Made by a program: the position numbers and the translations under genes | Assembly: GCA_035720945.1 (NCBI GenBank) | Contig: DASTNK010000144.1 | Location: 1 to 52,160, forward strand | DNA length: 52,160 nt | Direction: 5' to 3' | Origin: SCQX01 sp035720945 | Lineage (GTDB): Bacteria; Pseudomonadota; Gammaproteobacteria; Burkholderiales; Burkholderiaceae_B | Shown: positions 1-9,182 of the stretch, one piece after another | Layout: each line of letters begins with the position of its first letter | Numbering within the stretch: the stretch's first letter is position 1 | Notes under the pieces: generated by a model | The model's input: the letters and a program-made list of their open reading frames with translations, nothing else | What the model was told of the DNA's origin: nothing | Databases searched by the model: none

Positions 1-106
1 TTGCCGAGAGCTCGCGCATGAGCGCCACGCCATAGGCTTCAGCACCACCGAAGCGATTGCCGAAGCGGTCGACCACGAACGCGAGTTTCAGGCGGGTAGC
101 GGGCAT
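1..106 (-). CDS. Glycosyltransferase (GT4-like), N-terminal fragment
   Basis: The first 35 codons of a gene that runs off the left edge. Read on the minus strand from ATG at 106, the peptide starts MPATRLKLAFVVDRFGNRFG and continues GGAEAYGVALMREL. A beta-strand followed by a GGAE-type glycine turn and a helix is typical of the N-terminus of family 4 glycosyltransferases, which move sugars from activated donors onto lipids or glycans. It overlaps the stop of the upstream monooxygenase gene by 19 bp, so the two may be translated together. No good Shine-Dalgarno sequence is visible before the ATG. Only the N-terminus is seen, so substrate and exact family cannot be given. Confidence 0.55.
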   Translation of the reverse strand, partial: MPATRLKLAFVVDRFGNRFGGAEAYGVALMRELSA

Positions 107-1095
107 GGCCGGCTGCGGATGTCCGCGGTGATTTCGTACGAACGCAGCCGTGCCGAATGGTCGTGTATCTGGGAGACGATCATCAACTCGTCGGCCCGGG
201 TCTGCCTGGCGAATTCCCCGAGTCGTTGCGCGACTGTTTCGGGTGAGCCGATGGCCGAGCACGCCAGGATGCCGTCCAGCAGCGCACGCCGGGGCGGGTC
301 GAGTTCGTCGAGATAGTTGTCACGGGGTGGCGGCAACGCGATGGGGCGGGCGGTGCGTGACGCCACGAACGACTGCTGCACCGACGTGGCCAGCCTCTGG
401 GCGGCCTGGTCGGTGTCCGCGGCGATGATATTGAAACCCAGCATGACGTAGGGCTTTTTCAGCCGGGGTGAAGGTTGAAAGCGGTTGCGGTAGAGCTCGA
501 TGGCCTGCATCATCTGCGCGGGCGCGAAGTGCGAGGCGAAAGCGTAGGGCAGGCCGAAGGCGGCCGCCAGTTGCGCGCCGAAGAGGCTGGAGCCGAGAAT
601 CCAGATGGGTACGTCCAGTCCGGCGCCGGGAACCGCCCGAATCGGTTGGCGGGGCTCCTGGGAGAAATAGTCGATGAGCTCCAGCACATCGCGCGGGAAA
701 TCGTCCGGGTCGCTGTCGAGGTTGCGGCGCAGCGCACGCGACGTGGCCGGGTCGGAGCCGGGGGCGCGGCCCAGCCCGAGATCGATGCGCCCCGGATACA
801 GCGAGCAAAGCGTGCCGAATTGCTCGGCGATGACCAATGGTGAATGATTCGGCAGCATGATGCCGCCCGCGCCCACTCGGATGGTATGCGTGCCGCCGGC
901 CACGTGGCCGATCAGGATCGAGGTCGCCGCACTGGCGATACCGGGCATTCCGTGGTGCTCGGCCAGCCAGTAACGGTGATACCCCCATTGCTCGCTGTGC
1001 CGGGCCAGATCCAGTGTTCGCTGGAATGACTGTGCGGCGCTGCCGCCCTCGACGATGGGGGATAGGTCGAGTACGGAAAATTCTGGGAGATTCAT
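88..1095 (-). CDS. LLM-class flavin-dependent monooxygenase (YhbW-like)
   Basis: A 335-aa luciferase-like monooxygenase, a cytosolic TIM-barrel flavoprotein that uses reduced FMN and oxygen; the substrate is unknown. The N-terminus (FSVLDLSPIVEGG), the WLAEHHGMPGIASAA segment and the IRVGAGGIMLPNHSPLVIAEQ segment are the hallmark blocks of the MsnO8/YhbW branch, and the length equals that of E. coli YhbW. I start it at the ATG at 1095. The frame stays open further upstream but adds only an unconserved basic stretch. That ATG overlaps the TGA of the preceding EAL gene in an ATGA junction, suggesting translational coupling. The link with the c-di-GMP gene is probably only organisational. Confidence 0.85.
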   Translation of the reverse strand: MNLPEFSVLDLSPIVEGGSAAQSFQRTLDLARHSEQWGYHRYWLAEHHGMPGIASAATSILIGHVAGGTHTIRVGAGGIMLPNHSPLVIAEQFGTLCSLYPGRIDLGLGRAPGSDPATSRALRRNLDSDPDDFPRDVLELIDYFSQEPRQPIRAVPGAGLDVPIWILGSSLFGAQLAAAFGLPYAFASHFAPAQMMQAIELYRNRFQPSPRLKKPYVMLGFNIIAADTDQAAQRLATSVQQSFVASRTARPIALPPPRDNYLDELDPPRRALLDGILACSAIGSPETVAQRLGEFARQTRADELMIVSQIHDHSARLRSYEITADIRSRPCPLPA

Positions 1096-4000
1096 TGCGT
1101 GTCGGAGGTTGGGAGTGGCGTGTCGGGGATGTTCCGCTTGAGCCAATCGAGCACGTTGTCGGCGGCCATGGGCTCGGAGATATGATAGCCCTGTGCGAAG
1201 TCGCAATTCATGCCGGCCAGCTTCGCCATGATCTGGCGGCTTTCTATCCCTTCCGCCGTTACGGTGATGCCCAGGCTATGAGCCATTTCAATGATGGAGT
1301 TGATGATGGGGCGCGTGTCATCCTCGCGATCCATCTCGACGACGAATGAACGGTCGATTTTCAGACTGTCCACAGGCAGCTTCTGCAGGTACGCCAGCGA
1401 CGAATAGCCGGTGCCGAAATCGTCGATCGAAATGCCCACGCCGATATCGTGAATTTTGCGCAGGACGTTCAATGAGCGTTCCGGGTTGGACATGATCGAG
1501 CTTTCCGTGATTTCCAGCTCCAGATACTTGGGGGCCAGGGCATGGCGGGTGAGGATCTGTTTGATGCGCTCCGGAAGCAGCGAGTCCAGCAGGTTGCGCG
1601 CCGACACGTTGGCCGCCACAGAGATGTGGTAGCCATGCGCGTGCCATTTCATGCACTCTTCGACAGCGCTGTTCAACACCCAATGCGTGAAGGGGTGGAT
1701 CAGGTCGCTGCTTTCCACGACGGAGATGAACTTGTCGGGGGATACCTGCCCGCTGTCCGGAGAGTTCCAGCGGACCAGGGCCTCGAAACCGTATGGCAGC
1801 CCCTCGTGAAGCGGGACCTTGGGCTGATAGCGCAGCTCGAAGCGATGCTCATTCAGGCCGCGCTGCAATTGCGAGGCAAGGAGCACGCGCTCGGGAGCCA
1901 GGTGATCGTTCGCCATGTCGTAAAACGCATAGCCGGAGCTTTCCTGCCGGGCCTGGAACATGGCCGAATTGGCGTGTTGCAACAGCAAGCCCATGGATTG
2001 GCCATCCGATGGGTATTGCGCGATACCGATGCAGGCGGTGACCTGGATTTGGGTGTCGTTGAGCAGGAACGGCCGTTTGACTTGCGCGAGCAGGCCGTCG
2101 ATGGTCTGCAGCATCGTGGTGGAGTGGGTTCCGGGTCCGAGCAGGATGGCGAACTCGTCGCTGACCATGCGTGCCACCGGCGCCGAGCCCGCAACCAGCT
2201 GGATGCGTTCACCGGCTTCTTTCAGCAACGCGTCCCCCAGGGCATAGCCCAGTGACGTATTGATCTCTTTGAATTCGTTCAGGCTCAGCACGATCAGATA
2301 GACCGGGGCATCGGCCGATTTGGCCGCGGCAATGGTGTCGTTGACGTGGGCCGTGAACGACACCCGGTTCAGCAGGCCGGTGACGAGATCGTGCTTGGCT
2401 CCGTATTGCAGTGCCTCGCTGTGCTGGCGCTGCTCTGTGATGTCGTTGATCAGTGCCAGTATGGCCTGCTGGCCCATGAAATGCAGCGGGAAGTAGGCGA
2501 TTTCGACGAGAATGTCCTGTTTTCCCTTGGTTCGATGAGTCTGTGCTATCAGGTTGGGCACGGCCGCCTCTTGCTCGCCGGGCCGACCGGCATCCACGAT
2601 CAGGTCGGAGATACGCTTGCGCAGGAATTCTCCCCGGCTGTATCCGTAGTGCGCGATGGCGCGGTTGTTCACCGCCATGATCCGCAGTGTTTTCGCGTTG
2701 TAGACCCACATGGGGTGGGGGTTGGTTTCGAACAGCAACCGGTATTCCACCTCGGACTGCACCAGAGCCCGGGACGTGCGATCCCGGTCGATGGCCACCG
2801 CCGCGAGTTCCGCAGCGGTCTGGCCGAGCCGCGACTCCTCGTCTGTGGGAGTGTGGGGGTTGGAGCGATAAAACGCGAAAGCGCCCAGCAACACATCGTT
2901 CGCCGAAATGATCGGGGCCGACCAGCAGGCGCGCAGGTTGTCGTTCGGTGCCAGGCGGCTCGGACCGGGCCAAAGCGGGTCGGTTCCGACATCGCCCGGG
3001 CTGATCGATGTGTTGTCCGCGTTCGGGCCGTTCATGTGGATCAGCGGGCTTGCATCGCACCCTATCAGTGCATTCCGGTAATCCGGGGGTAGATCGGGGC
3101 CGAGACATAGCGCGATCTGGCGGGTGCCCGGTTGCAACAGAACGACGGCCGCGACGTTCGGGGGGGCTTGCTCCTGGACGAACGTCACCAGTGCCGTCAG
3201 GGTTTCGTTGAGTGGCTCGTTGCGCGCCACGCGCCGCAGGATGGTGTTTTGCCCGGTTTGTTTGCGCACCGCGGCTTCCCACTGTTTTTCGTGGAACTGG
3301 AGCTCTTCCGACATTTCGTCGAATTGCTGGGCGATGTCCGAGAGCTCGCGGCCGGTTACCTTGCCGGCCAGTTTCCCGCTGAAATCGCGCTTGCGCAGCC
3401 GCTTGGCCGCCTCGACCAGGTGTTTTATGTCACGCCCGATGAGAATCTGGGTGCTTTGCCAGCCCGCGACGAGGGCAAGCAGGGTGATGATCAGCAGCGT
3501 CGCCACGCCAATCAAGAGCTCACGATCCACGGCGGACACCAGCGGGGCCGCCGGGTACTCATACACGATCGTCAGAGCAGATGGATCGTTGTCTGTGCCG
3601 GCGGGCGCCCGTGTGACGAACCACTTCCGGCTATCTCGGAGGGAGGTCGCCTCCGGTCCGTCCCGGGTCGAGTCGGGACGCATTGGTGCGTCGTCCAGTT
3701 TCTGGCCGGGCTTGAGCGTGGGCTGCGTGCTGTAGAGGACTGTGCCGTTGCGATCGGTGATGGTCAGGCGCGCGGCCTTGTCCAGCTGGACGTCGTGTTG
3801 CGCGCGCGACAATTCCTTGAGATCCAGCGCGGCGTACAGCACGACCCGGGGGCCACCGTCTGCCAATTCGAGGGCGGTGGCGATGACGAGGGTTGGCTGA
3901 TGGGAGAAACGACCTTCGAGAAAATCGCTCACCACGAACCCGGGTTGGCGCAAGGCGCGCTGGAAATACGATCGGTCGGACACATTGCCGGGTTTGGGAG

Positions 4001-4367
4001 CGGTCGGGCGCCGGCCCGAGCAAAGCAATTGGCCATCCAGGCCGACCACGCCCACGTTCACGTAAGGAGAGTGGGGGGTGGCGAGCCGGCTGATGTAGCG
4101 ATCACATTCCAGCCAGTCCCGCTGCTGGACGACACGTGTGGCCCCGATGCTGCGCAGTGCTTGTTCGTATCCTCTGAGCAACCAGCTCTCGTGTCGCGCG
4201 ACCAGGTCCACATAGTTCTGCGTCGAATTGCGTGAGAGGGAGATGATTTCGTCACGGTTGTGATAAGCGTAGAAGCCCAATCCGACGAATGTCGGGATGA
4301 CGGCAATGCACAGGATGAGGAACATGCGGGCCTGGATGCCGCCCGCGGGTTTCAGGGGGAAGCGCAT
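1092..4367 (-). CDS. Membrane-bound dCache-HAMP-GAF-PAS-GGDEF-EAL protein (probable c-di-GMP phosphodiesterase)
   Basis: A 1091-aa signalling protein. One TM helix (about 15-35) precedes a periplasmic double-Cache-like sensor (about 40-280), a second TM (about 284-304), a HAMP-like linker, a GAF-like region (about 375-530), PAS (about 540-650), GGDEF (about 660-815) and EAL (about 825-1080). The GGDEF signature is degenerate, reading RMVSDEF at 733-739, so cyclase activity is unlikely. The EAL domain looks complete: EALVRW (862-867), EITES (952-956), DDFGTGYSS (982-990), Lys1003 and EGIE (1039-1042). This predicts c-di-GMP hydrolysis, with the GGDEF domain perhaps acting as a GTP sensor. The ligand of the sensor cannot be read from sequence. 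Confidence 0.9.
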   Translation of the reverse strand: MRFPLKPAGGIQARMFLILCIAVIPTFVGLGFYAYHNRDEIISLSRNSTQNYVDLVARHESWLLRGYEQALRSIGATRVVQQRDWLECDRYISRLATPHSPYVNVGVVGLDGQLLCSGRRPTAPKPGNVSDRSYFQRALRQPGFVVSDFLEGRFSHQPTLVIATALELADGGPRVVLYAALDLKELSRAQHDVQLDKAARLTITDRNGTVLYSTQPTLKPGQKLDDAPMRPDSTRDGPEATSLRDSRKWFVTRAPAGTDNDPSALTIVYEYPAAPLVSAVDRELLIGVATLLIITLLALVAGWQSTQILIGRDIKHLVEAAKRLRKRDFSGKLAGKVTGRELSDIAQQFDEMSEELQFHEKQWEAAVRKQTGQNTILRRVARNEPLNETLTALVTFVQEQAPPNVAAVVLLQPGTRQIALCLGPDLPPDYRNALIGCDASPLIHMNGPNADNTSISPGDVGTDPLWPGPSRLAPNDNLRACWSAPIISANDVLLGAFAFYRSNPHTPTDEESRLGQTAAELAAVAIDRDRTSRALVQSEVEYRLLFETNPHPMWVYNAKTLRIMAVNNRAIAHYGYSRGEFLRKRISDLIVDAGRPGEQEAAVPNLIAQTHRTKGKQDILVEIAYFPLHFMGQQAILALINDITEQRQHSEALQYGAKHDLVTGLLNRVSFTAHVNDTIAAAKSADAPVYLIVLSLNEFKEINTSLGYALGDALLKEAGERIQLVAGSAPVARMVSDEFAILLGPGTHSTTMLQTIDGLLAQVKRPFLLNDTQIQVTACIGIAQYPSDGQSMGLLLQHANSAMFQARQESSGYAFYDMANDHLAPERVLLASQLQRGLNEHRFELRYQPKVPLHEGLPYGFEALVRWNSPDSGQVSPDKFISVVESSDLIHPFTHWVLNSAVEECMKWHAHGYHISVAANVSARNLLDSLLPERIKQILTRHALAPKYLELEITESSIMSNPERSLNVLRKIHDIGVGISIDDFGTGYSSLAYLQKLPVDSLKIDRSFVVEMDREDDTRPIINSIIEMAHSLGITVTAEGIESRQIMAKLAGMNCDFAQGYHISEPMAADNVLDWLKRNIPDTPLPTSDTQ

Positions 4368-4727
4368 TCGTTGTCTCCGGGCGGCTGTTCATCGCGCCAT
4401 CTGGTCAATTTTCGATCCCGGTGTCGCAGATAGCTGATTTTCATCGGGTTTTTCAACCAATTCCCAGGTTGTCCGTTGTGTTGTCCACAATTCCAGTGGA
4501 TAAGTTTCTTCGTGGTTCTGGCACAAACAACGCGCGCAACGATTGCGTTGCGCAGCCTTGCGATAGCCGCGACTAGCGCTGCGACTTGGGGAATCGTCCG
4601 CCCCTCGTGGCGGAGACAATGCCCGGGTATTATAAATAAAGCGCTCGCCCATCGGGCTGTTCCCTGGAGCACCCGCGGTGCCTGCAGCATAGGGCGATTT
4701 CCCGAGAACCAGGAGTGAACAAACATC
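4368..4727. other. Divergent intergenic region with a small hairpin
   Basis: This 360-bp spacer separates the divergent EAL and mscS-like genes and should hold both promoters. It contains an inverted repeat GCGCAAC/GTTGCGC (4534-4540 and 4547-4553, 6-nt loop), with no T-run, so an operator or RNA hairpin is as likely as a terminator. The mscS-like gene has an AGGAG at 4711-4715. I could not identify a convincing promoter pair by eye, and no small gene is apparent. Confidence 0.5.
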
Positions 4728-5567
4728 ATGCAGCAATTATTGGAACGAATCGCGTCTTTGGGGCCGTGGGTCACGCAATTTGGCCTCAACCTGATCCTCG
4801 CGCTGGTCATACTAGTGGTGGGTTGGGTGGTTTCCGACCTGGCCGGCCGGGCGGTGCACAAGGCGGCAGCCCATTCGTCCCGCATCGATCCCACTGTGGT
4901 GCCGATGGCTCATTCGGCCACGGTCTGGACAATACGCATCTTTGTCATCGTCGCTGTGCTGGCGCGGTTCGGCGTGCAGACGGCCAGCATCATCGCGGTA
5001 CTGGGTGCCGCCGGCCTGGCCCTGGGACTGGCTTTGCAGGGCACCTTGCAGAACATCGCGGCCGGCATCATGCTGCTTGCCTTGCGGCCCATACGCGCGG
5101 GCGAATTCGTGTCCATTGTGGGAAAGGCGGACGGAACGATCGACGAAGTCGGCCTGTTCCTCAGCCGCTTGACGCAAGCGGATGGCACGCACATTTCGCT
5201 GCCCAATAGCCTGGTCTGGGGCAACCCCATTGTCAATTACAGCCGCAACAAGACGCGGCGTCTGGATTTTCAGATTGGTGTGCGCTATGGCGACAATCTG
5301 GAACTGGCGCTGTCCGAGCTGCGCGGCCTGGTCCAGGCCCATGAGCTCGTCCTGAAGGATCCCGAACCGCAAGTCATGGTCACGGAATATCGCGACAACG
5401 TCATCATCGTCAATATTCGCGCTTGGTCCGAGGCGGGGCGTTACTGGGACCTGCGGTTTGATCTGTATCGACGCGCGCCCGAAGTGCTCGGACGAGTGGG
5501 GCTGCAGCTACCCATTCCAGTGCGTGAAATCCAGACTGTGCCGTCGGCTGGGGTGGCGGCCAAGTAA
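4728..5567 (+). CDS. Small-conductance mechanosensitive channel (MscS family)
   Basis: A 279-aa inner-membrane channel that opens under membrane tension during osmotic downshock. Three TM segments are seen at about 15-37, 64-84 and 87-117. The last is the Gly/Ala-rich pore helix (VLGAAGLALGLALQGTLQNI), followed by the MscS beta domain with the LRPIRAGEFV and LPNSLVWGNPIVNYSRN blocks. The length matches E. coli MscS (286 aa), so this is the minimal form without extra periplasmic domains. It stands alone, with a divergent neighbour on the left and the convergent trmJ on the right. Confidence 0.92.
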   Translation: MQQLLERIASLGPWVTQFGLNLILALVILVVGWVVSDLAGRAVHKAAAHSSRIDPTVVPMAHSATVWTIRIFVIVAVLARFGVQTASIIAVLGAAGLALGLALQGTLQNIAAGIMLLALRPIRAGEFVSIVGKADGTIDEVGLFLSRLTQADGTHISLPNSLVWGNPIVNYSRNKTRRLDFQIGVRYGDNLELALSELRGLVQAHELVLKDPEPQVMVTEYRDNVIIVNIRAWSEAGRYWDLRFDLYRRAPEVLGRVGLQLPIPVREIQTVPSAGVAAK

Positions 5568-5570
5568 TGA

Positions 5571-5584
5571 ATGTCGGCCGACAT
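5571..5584. repeat. Perfect 14-bp palindrome ATGTCGGCCGACAT
   Basis: A loop-less perfect palindrome lies 3 bp after the mscS-like stop codon, between it and the convergent trmJ gene. It has no T-run and is not a normal terminator. It could be chance or a protein-binding site. Confidence 0.4.
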
Positions 5585-5627
5585 GGCGTTCCGTGAACAT
5601 AAAGCGTGGCGGGACAGGGATATTCCC

Positions 5628-6473
5628 TCAGAGGTTTCCTGAGCCGCCGGGCGTGGAACCGGGGTCATGGTGTGTCGACCGTATCATGGCCGTGCAGACG
5701 CCGCGAAGCATGTCGGTTTCGTCCCGGCTCAGCGCGCTGCGCATGAACAGGTGGCGCATGCGCGGCATCAGCTTCTTGGGGTGGGCCGGATCAAGGAATC
5801 CTGTGGCAACCAGCGCTCGTTCCCAATGCGCCAGCAGGCTCTGGACCTCGAGGTTCGATGCGGGTTGATCGCCGGCTCTGGCGTGCGCGTCGGTGACGGG
5901 CAGCAGCGGCAGGTTGGCGGCGACCGCCAGCGCGTAGCGGAACTCCCACGCCGCCAGTTGAAGCGCCTGCGCGACATTCAACGAACTGTATCGCGGGTTG
6001 GCCGGTATGTGGCAGATGCGCTCGCAAAGGGCGACCTCGTCGTTGGTCAGGCCGGTGCGCTCGGTGCCCAGCACGACCGCTATCTGGCTGTCGGGCTGGC
6101 TGTGCAAATGGGTGTTGCCCAGTGCCGCGGCCTCCCGGATATCGCAGGGCGGTGGTCCGAGATCGCGGGCACGGGCCGTCAGGGCGAAAGCCAGTGACAC
6201 GGGTGCCAGCGCGTCCGCCAGGGTGGGCACGATGCGCGCCGAAGACAGTACGTCTGTGGCGCCACTGGCCAACGCCACGGCGTCCGGGTGGCTGATGACA
6301 TCATCCAGGCGGGGGGCCACCAGCCACAGCGAATCGAACCCCATGGTTTTCAGGGCGCGCGCCGCGGCGCCAACATTGCCCGGGTGGCTGGGCCGGACCA
6401 TGATGAAACGCACGCGGGGGAACATATCCGATTCGGAGGGAGGGGGGAGGCGAGAGGTGTCGAAGGTCGTCAT
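5628..6473 (-). CDS. trmJ: tRNA (cytidine/uridine-32-2'-O)-methyltransferase TrmJ
   Basis: A 281-aa SPOUT-class RNA methyltransferase expected to methylate the 2'-OH of nucleotide 32 of certain tRNAs using S-adenosylmethionine. Visible blocks are MVRPSHPGNVGAAARALKTM at the N-terminus, VVLGTERTGLTNDEV (the SAM-binding knot) and the C-terminal motif ANPRYSSLNVAQALQ, all in the family order. It is divergent from suhB, the same pairing as in enterobacteria. The start at 6473 adds about 16 unconserved residues; Met17 (ATG at 6425) could be the true start. Neither has a clear ribosome site. Confidence 0.93.
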   Translation of the reverse strand: MTTFDTSRLPPPSESDMFPRVRFIMVRPSHPGNVGAAARALKTMGFDSLWLVAPRLDDVISHPDAVALASGATDVLSSARIVPTLADALAPVSLAFALTARARDLGPPPCDIREAAALGNTHLHSQPDSQIAVVLGTERTGLTNDEVALCERICHIPANPRYSSLNVAQALQLAAWEFRYALAVAANLPLLPVTDAHARAGDQPASNLEVQSLLAHWERALVATGFLDPAHPKKLMPRMRHLFMRSALSRDETDMLRGVCTAMIRSTHHDPGSTPGGSGNL

Positions 6474-6619
6474 TTGGGCGGAGCACCCGAGTCATTTAAA
6501 ATGCAAGGCTCAAGTGTACGCGGATCGGTTGGCGCACGCGGGACCAGGGGCCTGATGTGGCCGGCTCTTGGCGCCTCGGCCGGCGTATTGCTCTTTACTT
6601 CGCTCGAACACGGAAACCT

Positions 6620-7411
6620 ATGCATCCCATGCTCAATACCGCCATCAAGGCGGCACGCCGCGCAGGCACCATCATCAATCGCGCCAGCCTCGATCTGGAG
6701 CGCCTGCAGGTCGCGCGCAAAGGGCCCAAGGATTACGTCACCGAGGTTGATCACGCGGCAGAAGAGGCCATCATCGACGTTTTGCGCACCGCCTATCCTG
6801 ATCACGGTTTTCTGGCGGAGGAATCCGGCACGCATGGCGCGCCGGATGCGCAAGGGGCGGGCAAGCCCGAGTTCCAGTGGATCATCGATCCGCTCGATGG
6901 CACGACCAATTTCATTCATGGTTTTCCCATGTATGCCGTATCCATCGCTTTGGCGCAACGCGGCCAGGTCACCCAGGCCGTGGTCTACGACCCGACCCGC
7001 AACGAGCTGTTCACCGCGAGTCGTGGCAGCGGTGCATTCCTGAATGACCGGCGCATTCGCGTGTCGGGCCAGACGCGTTATGCCGATGCCCTGATCGGCG
7101 CCCATGTGCCGGGCTCGGCGGGAGGGGGCTCCGTTCCCGCACGGTATGCAAGCCTGCTGACCGAATGCGCGAGCGCGCGCCGCGTTGGTTCCACGGTTCT
7201 GGATCTGGCATACGTGGCCAGTGGACGCTGCGATGGTTTCTGCGGCGTCAATCTCAAGCCGTGGGATGTTGCCGCAGGTGCCTTGCTCGTGCTCGAAGCG
7301 GGCGGGCTCCTTGCCGATTTCAATGGCGAGCAGTCGTGGCTGTCGAGCGGCGAGGTGTTGGCGGCCAGCCCCAAGGTGTTTGCCCAGATGATGGGCTACA
7401 TCCAGACTTGA
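6620..7411 (+). CDS. suhB: Inositol-1-monophosphatase (SuhB)
   Basis: A 263-aa Mg2+-dependent phosphatase of the inositol monophosphatase family. Bacterial SuhB also acts in rRNA transcription antitermination and RNase III-linked phenotypes. The metal-binding motifs are intact: LAEESG (first Glu), IDPLDGTTNFIHG (Asp-Pro-Leu-Asp) and KPWDVAAG near the C-terminus. The start is the ATG at 6620 (MHPMLNTAIKAARRAG), which matches the family N-terminus; an earlier in-frame codon at 6557 adds 21 unconserved residues. It is divergent from trmJ, with a 146-bp spacer that must hold both promoters. Confidence 0.95.
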   Translation: MHPMLNTAIKAARRAGTIINRASLDLERLQVARKGPKDYVTEVDHAAEEAIIDVLRTAYPDHGFLAEESGTHGAPDAQGAGKPEFQWIIDPLDGTTNFIHGFPMYAVSIALAQRGQVTQAVVYDPTRNELFTASRGSGAFLNDRRIRVSGQTRYADALIGAHVPGSAGGGSVPARYASLLTECASARRVGSTVLDLAYVASGRCDGFCGVNLKPWDVAAGALLVLEAGGLLADFNGEQSWLSSGEVLAASPKVFAQMMGYIQT

Positions 7412-7538
7412 ACTTGAATCCCCAGACGACACTCATGACCACTCTCGATGGACTGACCGTGGGTGGTTCCGCGGCCCGCTTCCACCGCTGTCGCGTTCGG
7501 GCTCCACGCATGGTCAGCCACGGTTCACGGAGCCTTTG

Positions 7539-9113
7539 ATGCTGGAATGGGTTCTTGAGCCTGCCGCCTGGGTCGGGCTGTTCACACTGATTGTGCTCGA
7601 GATCGTTCTCGGGATCGACAATCTGATCTTCATCGCCATCCTGATCGGCAAGCTGCCTCCCGCGGTGCGCGACCGCGCGCGCGTCATCGGCCTGTCGTTG
7701 GCGCTGGTCCTGCGCCTGCTGATGCTTTCGGCCATGTCGTGGCTCATCAAGCTGACCGCGCCGCTGGTGCATTGGGGATCGTTCGGTTTCTCCGCGCGTG
7801 ACCTGATCCTGATCATTGGCGGGCTGTTCCTGGTGTTCAAGGGGACGGTCGAGCTGCACGAGCGCCTGGAGGGCCGCACCAGTGTGGCGACCGGGGCCCG
7901 GCTGCATGCGGGCTTCTGGGTCATCGTGACCCAGATCGTGATTCTGGATGCGGTTTTTTCCATCGATGCCGTGATCACGGCGGTCGGGATGGTGGATCAC
8001 CTGGCCATCATGATGCTGGCCGTGATCATCGCCGTGGGGGTGATGCTGGTAGCGTCCAAGCCGTTGGCGCGGTTCATCGGGGCGCATCCCACCGTGGTGG
8101 TGTTATGTCTGGGGTTCCTGCTGACCATCGGGTTTTCGCTGCTTGCCGAAGGGTTCCACTTCCCCGTCCCCAAGGGCTACTTGTATGCCGCCATCGGGTT
8201 CTCGGTGATCATCGAGGCGCTCAACCAGATGGCCCGTCGCAATGTCAATCGCCTGGAGAGCCGACGCCCCATGCGGGAGCGTACGGCCGAAGGGATATTG
8301 CGCATGCTGGGTAAGCGCCCCATCGCCGGACCCGATGAAGAACCCCGGCATGAACCGCCCGAGCAGGTGTTCCAGGACGAGGAGCGTTATATGGTCAGCG
8401 GCGTGCTGACGCTTGCCGATCGTTCCATACACTCCATCATGACCCCGCGCGCGGATGTGTCGTGGGTCAACCTGGACGATGATCCGGCCGCGTTGCGCCA
8501 ACAGATCGCCAAGGCGCCGCACAGCTTCTTCCCGGTGTGCCGGGGCGCGCTCGATGAGGTCATCGGCATAGGCCGCGCAAAGGAAATGATCGCCGACCTG
8601 ATCACCATCGGCCATGTCCGTCTGTCGCGTCTGCGCGACCCCATCATTGTTCATGAGTCCATTGGTGTGCTGCGGCTGATGGACACGCTCAAGCGTTCGC
8701 GCGGCCAGCTTGTGCTGGTGACCGATGAATTCGGAACCATCGAGGGTGTGGTGACGCCGATCGACGTTTTTGAAGCCATTGCCGGGGAATTCCCCGACGA
8801 GGACGAGACGCCCGACATCGTTACCGAAGGCGAGAACCGCTGGCGCATGGATGGCGCCGCCGACCTGCATCATCTGGAGCTGTTGCTCAACACGGATGGC
8901 CTGGTGGATGACGAAGAGGAGTATTCCACGCTGGCGGGCTACCTGCTGGAGCGTTTCGGCTATCTACCGAGGCCGGGTGACACGTGTGAACTGAAACAGC
9001 CGCACGCCACCTATCGGTTCAAGGTGCTCAAACTCGATGGGCGACGCATCGCCTCGGTGGAAGTTGAACGGTTGCCGCCCGGCCCGCCCGATGAGAGCGA
9101 CGACGGCGGGTAA
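7539..9113 (+). CDS. TerC-family membrane protein with CBS and CorC/HlyC domains
   Basis: A 524-aa protein with two halves. Residues about 1-235 form a TerC-type membrane domain of seven TM segments with the acidic motifs EIVLGIDNLIF and DAVFSIDAVITA typical of metal-transporting TerC proteins. Residues about 295-430 are a CBS pair (IMTPRADVSWV, VVTPIDVFEAIAGE) and about 440-520 a CorC/HlyC transporter-associated domain. This is the layout of E. coli YoaE/YegH. A role in Mn2+ or other metal export is likely but unproven. The ATG at 7539 has GGAG at 7529-7532; the TTG one codon earlier is a weaker choice. Confidence 0.88.
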   Translation: MLEWVLEPAAWVGLFTLIVLEIVLGIDNLIFIAILIGKLPPAVRDRARVIGLSLALVLRLLMLSAMSWLIKLTAPLVHWGSFGFSARDLILIIGGLFLVFKGTVELHERLEGRTSVATGARLHAGFWVIVTQIVILDAVFSIDAVITAVGMVDHLAIMMLAVIIAVGVMLVASKPLARFIGAHPTVVVLCLGFLLTIGFSLLAEGFHFPVPKGYLYAAIGFSVIIEALNQMARRNVNRLESRRPMRERTAEGILRMLGKRPIAGPDEEPRHEPPEQVFQDEERYMVSGVLTLADRSIHSIMTPRADVSWVNLDDDPAALRQQIAKAPHSFFPVCRGALDEVIGIGRAKEMIADLITIGHVRLSRLRDPIIVHESIGVLRLMDTLKRSRGQLVLVTDEFGTIEGVVTPIDVFEAIAGEFPDEDETPDIVTEGENRWRMDGAADLHHLELLLNTDGLVDDEEEYSTLAGYLLERFGYLPRPGDTCELKQPHATYRFKVLKLDGRRIASVEVERLPPGPPDESDDGG

Positions 9114-9182
9114 GGAATTCCAGTCTGGAAAAGGCTGGGGTTACCCTGTCTTCTATGTGAAGCCCCCGGTCTTGGCCGCGTG

